A DNA stretch of 57,097 bases from Aeromicrobium piscarium (GTDB taxonomy: Bacteria; Actinomycetota; Actinomycetes; Propionibacteriales; Nocardioidaceae), in the NCBI RefSeq assembly GCF_007421815.1, contig NZ_VLNT01000006.1:1-57097 (forward strand). Direction: 5' to 3'. Shown here in pieces: positions 51,500-57,097 of this stretch (the stretch's first letter is position 1; every line of letters starts with the position of its first letter). The notes below the pieces were generated by a model. That model saw only the letters and a list, made by a program, of their open reading frames with translations, was not told the DNA's origin and made no database searches. Made by a program: the position numbers and the translations under genes.

Positions 51500-52299
51500 G
51501 CCCGCTGCGGGTCGCCACCGACGGCTGGGTCGTCGCCAAGCGCAATCTGATCAAGATCAAGCGTGTGCCGGAGATCATGGTCTTCGTCCTCATGTCGCCG
51601 ATCATGTTCGTGCTGCTATTCGCCTATGTCTTCGGCGGGGCGATCGACGCCGGGCCCGGACTGGACTACAAGGAGTTCCTCATCGGCGGCATCTTCGCGC
51701 AGACCGTCGTCTTCGGCGCGACCTATTCCGGCGCGGCCCTCGCCGAGGACATGCAGAAGGGCTTCATCGACCGGTTCCGCTCCCTGCCGATGTCCCGTTC
51801 GGCGGTGCTCGTGGGGCGTACGACCTCCGATGTCGTCTACAACATCGTGTCGCTCGCCGTGATGGCGATCACCGGACTGTTCGTGGGCTGGCGGGCGCAC
51901 GGATCGATCGCCGAGACGATCGCCGCCTTCGCCCTGCTGCTGGTGTTCGCCTATGCGATCAGCTGGGTGATGGCCTTCATCGGCCTGATCGTGCCGAGTG
52001 TCGATGTGATCAACAACGCCTCCTTCCTGGTCATCATGCCGCTGACCTTCGTATCGAACGCCTTCGTGCCGTTGGAGTCCTTCCCGTCGGGCCTGCGCCA
52101 TGTCGTGGAGTGGAACCCGGTCTCGGCCATCACCCAGGGAGTCCGCGAGCTCTTCGGCAATGTTCCCGAGGGCATGGAGGTCCCCGATGTCTGGTCCATG
52201 CAGCATCCGGTGCTCTACACGCTGCTCTGGATCGCCCTCATCCTGCTGGTCTTCGTGCCGCTCTCGGTGCGTCAATACCAGCGCAGCACCAGCAAGTGA
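51496..52299 (+). CDS. ABC-2 type transporter permease (DrrB family)
   Basis: 267-aa membrane partner of the preceding ATPase with six helices (for example IMVFVLMSPIMFVLLFAYVFGG, LLLVFAYAISWVMAFIGLIV and YTLLWIALILLVFVPLSVRQY). Conserved ABC-2 features are the FIDRFRSLPMSRSAVLVGR coupling region and FVSNAFVPLESFP. Export of an amphipathic compound is inferred. Confidence 0.93.
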   Translation: MSPLRVATDGWVVAKRNLIKIKRVPEIMVFVLMSPIMFVLLFAYVFGGAIDAGPGLDYKEFLIGGIFAQTVVFGATYSGAALAEDMQKGFIDRFRSLPMSRSAVLVGRTTSDVVYNIVSLAVMAITGLFVGWRAHGSIAETIAAFALLLVFAYAISWVMAFIGLIVPSVDVINNASFLVIMPLTFVSNAFVPLESFPSGLRHVVEWNPVSAITQGVRELFGNVPEGMEVPDVWSMQHPVLYTLLWIALILLVFVPLSVRQYQRSTSK

Positions 52300-52427
52300 G
52301 CGTTCCGCGCCGCCCGCGCCCGGAGCGCCTCGCCGATCCACCGAGTCCGTGGGCGTAGGCTGAAGTCCTTCCCCGACGCCGCCCCCGTGGGCACCGAGCC
52401 ACGTCATGTCTGGAGGCCACCACCGCG

Positions 52428-55400
52428 ATGCCGAGCAACTCGAGCTTTGTGCACCTGCACGTCCATACCGAGTACTCGATGCTCGACGGGCACGCGTTGC
52501 TCGACGGGCTGTTCGAACGGACCGCCGAGCTGGGGATGCCGGCCATCGCGATGACCGACCACGGCAATGTCCACGGCGCCTATGACTTCTGGTCCAAGGC
52601 CCGCGATCACGGGGTCAAGCCGATCATCGGCATGGAGGCCTACCTCACACCGGGCACGCATCGCGGCGAGCGCCGCCGGGTCCGGTGGGGCAAGGGAGAC
52701 ACCGCCGAGGAGAACGGCAATGACGTCGCCGGTGGCGGTGCGTACACGCACATGACCATGCTCGCGACGAGCACCGAGGGCATGCACAACCTGTTCCGCA
52801 TCTCCTCGCGGTCGAGCCAGGAAGGCTTCTACTACAAGCCGCGCGCCGACCGCGAGCTGCTGCAGGAGTACGCCTCGGGCATCGTCGCCACGACGGGCTG
52901 CCCGTCCGGCGAGGTCCAGACCCGATTGCGGCTCGGGCAGTACGAGGAGGCCCGCCGCGCCGCGGGGGAGTACCAGGAGATCTTCGGCAAGGAGAACTTC
53001 TTCCTGGAGCTGATGGATCACGGCCTCGGGATCGAGAAGGTGGTCCGCGACGATCTCCTCCGCCTGGGCCGTGAGCTCGGCATCCCACCGGTGGCCACCA
53101 ATGACTCGCATTACACCCAGCCCGACGATGCCCAGGCCCACGATGCGCTGATCTGCATCGCCTCGGGCAAGACGCTCAGCGATCCCAAGCGCCTCAAGTT
53201 CGACGGCGGCGGCTACTACATCAAGTCGGCCGCCGAGATGCGCGAGATCTGGGAGGACACCTACGACATGAAGGAGGCGTGCGACAACACCCTCCTGATC
53301 GCCGAGCGTTGCGATATCGACTTCACCGAGTCCACCGGCGGCTACATGGCGCGCGCCAAGATCCCCGAGGGCGAGACCGAGGAGTCCTGGTTCGTCAAGG
53401 AGGTCTGGAACGGCATCCGGGCGCGCTACGGAGACGACTTCTCCGATGACGTACGCGAGCGCACCGAGAAGGAGCTCGAGGTCATCCGCACCAAGGGCTA
53501 CTGCGGGTACTACCTGGTGGTCGCCGACTTCATCCAGTGGGCCAAGGACAACGGCATCCGCGTGGGGCCGGGTCGTGGCTCGGGTGCCGGATCGATCGCC
53601 GCCTACGCGCTGCGCATCACCGATCTGTGCCCTTTGCAGCATGGGTTGATCTTCGAGCGCTTCCTGAACCCTGAACGTCCCTCGATGCCCGACTTCGACA
53701 TCGACTTCGACGAGCGTCGGCGCGGCGAGGTCATCCAGTACGTCACCGACGCGTACGGCTCCGATCGCGTCGCGCAGATCGCCACCTTCGGCCGGCTCAA
53801 GGCCAAGGCCGCGATCAAGGACGCCTCGCGGGTGCTCGACTATCCCTTCGCGATGGGCGAGAAGATCACCAAGGCGCTGCCGGCCGATGTCATGGGCAAG
53901 GGTGTGCCCCTGTCGGAGCTGTTCAACGAGAAGCACAGCCGATACGGCGACGGCAAGGACTTCCGCGAGCTGCACCAGAACGACCCCGATGTCCGCAAGG
54001 TCTTCGAGGTCGCGCTCGGGTTGGAGGGCCAGATCCGCCAGTGGGGCGTGCACGCGGCCGGCGTCATCATGAGCAGCGAGCCGCTGCTCGACATCGTGCC
54101 GATCATGAAGCGCGAGCAGGACGGCGCGATCATCACCCAGTTCGACTACCCGATGTGCGAGTCGCTCGGGCTGGTCAAGATGGACTTCCTGGGTCTGCGC
54201 AACCTGACCGTCCTCGACGACGCGGTCGAGAACATCAAGGCCAACCGCGAGCACGATCTGGTGCTCGAGGACATCCCCTTCGACGATCCCGAGACCTACA
54301 AGCTGCTCGGCCGCGGCGACACCCTCGGCGTCTTCCAGCTCGACGGCGGTCCCATGCGCCAGCTGCTGCGCATGATGCAGCCGGACAACTTCGAGGACAT
54401 CTCGGCCGTCATCGCGTTGTACCGTCCCGGCCCGATGGGCGCGGACAGCCACACCAACTACGCCAAGCGCAAGACCGGCCGGCAGAAGATCGACTACATC
54501 CACCCCGAGCTCACCGAGGCGCTCAAGCCCATCCTTGGCACCACCTACGGCCTGATCGTGTATCAGGAGCAGGTCATGAGTATCGCTCAGGAGCTGGCCG
54601 GTTACACGCTCGGACAAGCCGACAACCTGCGCCGCGCGATGGGCAAGAAGAAGCGCGAGGTCCTGCAGAAGGAGTTCGTGGGCTTCGAAGGCGGCATGAT
54701 GGAGAAGGGCTTCTCCAAGGAGGCCATCAAGACGCTCTGGGACATCCTCGTCCCCTTCGCCGACTACGCCTTCAACAAGGCCCACTCGGCCGCCTACGGT
54801 GTGGTGTCCTACTGGACCGCCTACCTCAAGGCGCACTATCCGGCCGAGTACATGGCCGCGCTACTCACCAGCGTCAAGGGCGATAAGGACAAGTCGGCCA
54901 TCTATCTCGGCGAGTGCCGTCGGCTCGGCATCAAGGTGCTGCCCCCCGATGTCAACGAGTCCTTCCAGAACTTCACCACCGTCGGCACCGATATCCGCTT
55001 CGGTCTGACGGCGGTCCGCAATGTCGGCACCAATGTCGTCAACGAGATGGTGCGCACGCGCGAGGAGAAGGGGCACTACACGAGCTTCACGGACTTCCTG
55101 GACAAGGTGCCCGGACAGGTCTGCAACAAGAGACTCGTCGACTCGCTGATCAAGGCCGGGGCGTTCGACTCGCTGAACCACCGGCGAAGGGCGCTCAACG
55201 CGGTCGCCGAGGAGGCGGTCGACAGCTACGCCGCGCTCAAGAAGGGCTCGGAGTTCCAGGACTCGCTGTTCGGTGGAGGGGAGGACGATCAGAAGGTCGT
55301 CAGCATCGTCCTGCCCGATGTCGGCGAGTGGGACAAGACCCAGCTGTTGAGCTTCGAGCGCGACATGCTCGGGCTGTATGTGTCCGATCACCCGCTGGCG

Positions 55401-55967
55401 GGGCTCGAGCACATCCTGCGGGCCAGCAGCGATGTCTCGGTCGGCGATCTGATCGAGGACACCGAGCGCCCCGACGGCACCTCGGTCAAGATCTGCGGTC
55501 TCATCACCAATGTGCAGCGCCGCTTGTCCAAGAAGGGCGATACGTGGGCATCGGTCACGATCGAGGACCTCGAGGGCTCGGTCGATGTCATGGTGTTCCC
55601 GGCCGCCTACAATCTCGCGGCCCCGGTCCTCGTTCCGGACTCGGTCGTGGTGGTCAAGGCACGGCTGCGACGCGGCGACGACGGCATCGACCTCTCGGCC
55701 CAGGAGATCACCCGTCCCTCCATGACCCAGGGCCGGACGGATGCTCCGCTGACGGTGACGATGCCGGTCGGGCTGTGCACACCGGAGACGGTGTCCTCGT
55801 TCAAGAGTGTGCTCGCCTCGCATCCGGGCGTGACGGAGGTGCATCTGCGCTTGGCCGGCCGTGACACCGTCAAGACCATGCGATTGGACACCTCGTTACG
55901 CGTGTCGACCAGCTCGGCGCTGTTCGCGGATCTCAAGGAGCTGCTCGGCCCCGGATGCCTCGGATGA
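52428..55967 (+). CDS. dnaE: Replicative DNA polymerase III alpha subunit DnaE
   Basis: 1179-aa C-family polymerase. The PHP domain (about residues 1-280) retains metal ligands in HLHVHTEYS, TDHGN and NDSHY, so it probably still proofreads, as shown for mycobacterial DnaE1. Palm motifs GPGRGSGAGS and catalytic PDFDIDFDE (Asp422 and Asp424), fingers, then the OB-fold (VKICGLITNVQRRLSKKGDTWASVTIEDLEGSVDVMVF). ATG 52428 has GGAGG 11-15 nt upstream. TAGGCT at 52356-52361 is the likely -10. Confidence 0.97.
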   Translation: MPSNSSFVHLHVHTEYSMLDGHALLDGLFERTAELGMPAIAMTDHGNVHGAYDFWSKARDHGVKPIIGMEAYLTPGTHRGERRRVRWGKGDTAEENGNDVAGGGAYTHMTMLATSTEGMHNLFRISSRSSQEGFYYKPRADRELLQEYASGIVATTGCPSGEVQTRLRLGQYEEARRAAGEYQEIFGKENFFLELMDHGLGIEKVVRDDLLRLGRELGIPPVATNDSHYTQPDDAQAHDALICIASGKTLSDPKRLKFDGGGYYIKSAAEMREIWEDTYDMKEACDNTLLIAERCDIDFTESTGGYMARAKIPEGETEESWFVKEVWNGIRARYGDDFSDDVRERTEKELEVIRTKGYCGYYLVVADFIQWAKDNGIRVGPGRGSGAGSIAAYALRITDLCPLQHGLIFERFLNPERPSMPDFDIDFDERRRGEVIQYVTDAYGSDRVAQIATFGRLKAKAAIKDASRVLDYPFAMGEKITKALPADVMGKGVPLSELFNEKHSRYGDGKDFRELHQNDPDVRKVFEVALGLEGQIRQWGVHAAGVIMSSEPLLDIVPIMKREQDGAIITQFDYPMCESLGLVKMDFLGLRNLTVLDDAVENIKANREHDLVLEDIPFDDPETYKLLGRGDTLGVFQLDGGPMRQLLRMMQPDNFEDISAVIALYRPGPMGADSHTNYAKRKTGRQKIDYIHPELTEALKPILGTTYGLIVYQEQVMSIAQELAGYTLGQADNLRRAMGKKKREVLQKEFVGFEGGMMEKGFSKEAIKTLWDILVPFADYAFNKAHSAAYGVVSYWTAYLKAHYPAEYMAALLTSVKGDKDKSAIYLGECRRLGIKVLPPDVNESFQNFTTVGTDIRFGLTAVRNVGTNVVNEMVRTREEKGHYTSFTDFLDKVPGQVCNKRLVDSLIKAGAFDSLNHRRRALNAVAEEAVDSYAALKKGSEFQDSLFGGGEDDQKVVSIVLPDVGEWDKTQLLSFERDMLGLYVSDHPLAGLEHILRASSDVSVGDLIEDTERPDGTSVKICGLITNVQRRLSKKGDTWASVTIEDLEGSVDVMVFPAAYNLAAPVLVPDSVVVVKARLRRGDDGIDLSAQEITRPSMTQGRTDAPLTVTMPVGLCTPETVSSFKSVLASHPGVTEVHLRLAGRDTVKTMRLDTSLRVSTSSALFADLKELLGPGCLG

Positions 55968-56503
55968 CCAGGACCCGGCTCAGTGCTGCCTTGCTGGTCG
56001 TCGTCCTCGCGGCGTTGGCGGGGATCGCCTGCGGATTCTTGTGGCTGCTGGTCGCCCAGCCGGCGCAGTGGCTGTACACCGAACAAGGACTGGTGCTCGA
56101 TGAGGCCGCGGCGGGTCACCAGTTCGGGATCGTCGCCTGGTTCGTGGTGATCGGGGGAGTCGCAGGTCTGATCGGCGGCTGGGCGGTCGAGCGGTGGCGC
56201 ACGCAGGACGGCTGGATCCTCGTGCCGCTCGTGGTGGTCGCGGGTCTCGTGGCCGGGCTGCTCTGCTCGCGCGTCGGGCTGGCCTTCGGGCCGCCGGACC
56301 CGGCCGGTGTCACGGGCATCGAGGTCGGTGACCGTGTCCCGCTGCGCTTCACCCTCGATGCCTTCTCGCCGATGTTGTCGTGGGTCATCGGCGGGCTATT
56401 GGGGCTGGCCGCCTCGGTCTACGTGCGTCCCGCCGCCCCGCGCGACTCAGCGGGCGATAGCAGCGACGACGGCGTCGGTGACGCCGATCAGATCGTTCGG
56501 TGA
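55964..56503 (+). CDS. Four-helix membrane protein (DUF2567-like)
   Basis: 179-aa protein with four helices (LLVVVLAALAGIACGFLWLLV, GIVAWFVVIGGVAGLIGGWAVE, LVPLVVVAGLVAGLLCSRVGLAF and MLSWVIGGLLGLAASVYV). It resembles actinobacterial DUF2567-type proteins of unknown function, assigned only by hydrophobic pattern. ATG 55964 overlaps the dnaE stop by 4 nt; ATG 55955 is possible. Its 3' end overlaps the deacylase gene by 57 nt on the other strand. Confidence 0.75.
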   Translation: MTRTRLSAALLVVVLAALAGIACGFLWLLVAQPAQWLYTEQGLVLDEAAAGHQFGIVAWFVVIGGVAGLIGGWAVERWRTQDGWILVPLVVVAGLVAGLLCSRVGLAFGPPDPAGVTGIEVGDRVPLRFTLDAFSPMLSWVIGGLLGLAASVYVRPAAPRDSAGDSSDDGVGDADQIVR

Positions 56504-56935
56504 CACCTCGGCCTCGAGCCCGCGGCGTCCGCCGGACACGAAGACGGTCGGCCAGCCGGTGACGCTCTCGTCGACCACGGTCCGCAGCCGCGTGCGCTGG
56601 CCGAAGGGCGAGATTCCGCCGACGACGTAGCCGGTCGCTCGCTGTGCGGCCTCCGGGTCGGCCATCGTCGCGCGCTTCGCTTCCAGTGCCGCCGCAGTCG
56701 CTTTGAGGTCCAGTCGAGCAGACACGGGGACCACCGCCACCGCGAGACTCCCGCCGAGGTCGATCACCAGGGTCTTGAACACGCGGGCCGGGTCGAGTCC
56801 GAGCGCTTGGGCCCCCTCGAGACCGAAGGATTCCGACCGCGGATCGTGCTCATAGGAGTGCGCGGTGGCGCGCACTCCGGCGCGTCGCAGCGCGAGGAAA
56901 CCAGGTGTGCTCTCCGGGCTCGTCTTCTTGGCCAT
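56447..56935 (-). CDS. YbaK/EbsC-type aminoacyl-tRNA deacylase
   Basis: 162-aa free-standing editing protein that hydrolyses mischarged Cys-tRNA-Pro or related species. The YbaK fold shows EGAQALGLDPARVFKTLVIDL (with the conserved lysine) and GYVVGGISPFGQRTRLRTVVDESV. ATG 56935 starts MAKKTSPEST. The upstream region carries the CGCGAGTGGTGCAA word and then the G run, so its promoter may be cut by the window end. Confidence 0.92.
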   Translation of the reverse strand: MAKKTSPESTPGFLALRRAGVRATAHSYEHDPRSESFGLEGAQALGLDPARVFKTLVIDLGGSLAVAVVPVSARLDLKATAAALEAKRATMADPEAAQRATGYVVGGISPFGQRTRLRTVVDESVTGWPTVFVSGGRRGLEAEVSPNDLIGVTDAVVAAIAR

Positions 56936-56967
56936 CCGCCCACCGTAGACGTCGCCGCTGACTTCGT

Positions 56968-57097
<130 letters not shown>

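Noticed and set aside
52404..54836. 810-codon open frame opposite dnaE
   Set aside because: Antisense shadow; dnaE motifs are complete on the plus strand.

Overview
This is a 57 kb piece of a high-G+C actinobacterial (actinomycete) chromosome, almost entirely core genome. The order qcrB-qcrA-qcrC-ctaE / trpD, DEDD exonuclease, NlpC/P60 endopeptidase, acyl-CoA synthetase, ROK kinase, PlsC, class II DAHP synthase, PASTA kinase, polyprenyl synthetase, metF, the mraZ-to-divIVA division and cell-wall cluster, ileS, lspA, rluD and dnaE is the order known from Mycobacterium, Streptomyces and other actinomycetes. MurE carries the DNPR motif of diaminopimelate-adding enzymes. I cannot name the genus from sequence alone.

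Layout. 1-409: end of an IS21-like insertion sequence that cut a nucleotidyltransferase gene. 512-1228: a TipA-type MerR regulator. 1440-5768 (minus): cytochrome bc1 complex and cytochrome oxidase subunit III. 5793-12119: receiver-domain protein, trpD, orphan AsnC/Lrp domain, exonuclease/GIY-YIG nuclease, small Cys-rich protein, then a c-di-AMP riboswitch driving a wall endopeptidase and a membrane metallopeptidase. 12232-18097: acyl-CoA synthetase, SRPBCC protein, glucokinase-like ROK protein, acyltransferase, DAHP synthase. 18239-24706: PASTA kinase, prenyl synthase, MTHF reductase, FAD oxidoreductase, methyltransferase. 24728-43865: DUF3040, mraZ, rsmH, ftsL, ftsI, murE, murF, mraY, murD, ftsW, murG, murC, ftsQ, ftsZ, pgeF, yggS, sepF, yggT, divIVA. 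44000-56935: ileS, DksA/TraR-type protein, lspA, rluD, aminotransferase, ABC exporter pair, dnaE, a membrane protein and a YbaK-type deacylase. The window ends in a nearly pure G run from 57000, which looks like a sequencing or assembly artefact.

The division cluster works as a unit: MraZ (with an upstream array of four 10-bp boxes) sets transcription, MurE-MurF-MraY-MurD-MurG-MurC make lipid II, FtsW-FtsI polymerise and crosslink septal wall, FtsQ-FtsL-FtsZ-SepF build the divisome and DivIVA organises the pole. Most junctions are 1-8 nt overlaps, implying translational coupling.

The least explained content is between genes. Several intergenic gaps carry clusters of 17-19-nt words starting GCGGT, often two forward followed by two inverted copies. 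The core differs from gap to gap, but some words recur far apart (1.3 and 12.2 kb). Related inverted-repeat words recur at 7.3/43.9 kb and at 39.2/57.0 kb. I do not recognise them as a named repeat family. A second theme is a -10-like hexamer placed 6-8 nt before many start codons with no Shine-Dalgarno sequence, which predicts many leaderless mRNAs, including two divergent pairs whose -10 boxes abut or overlap.
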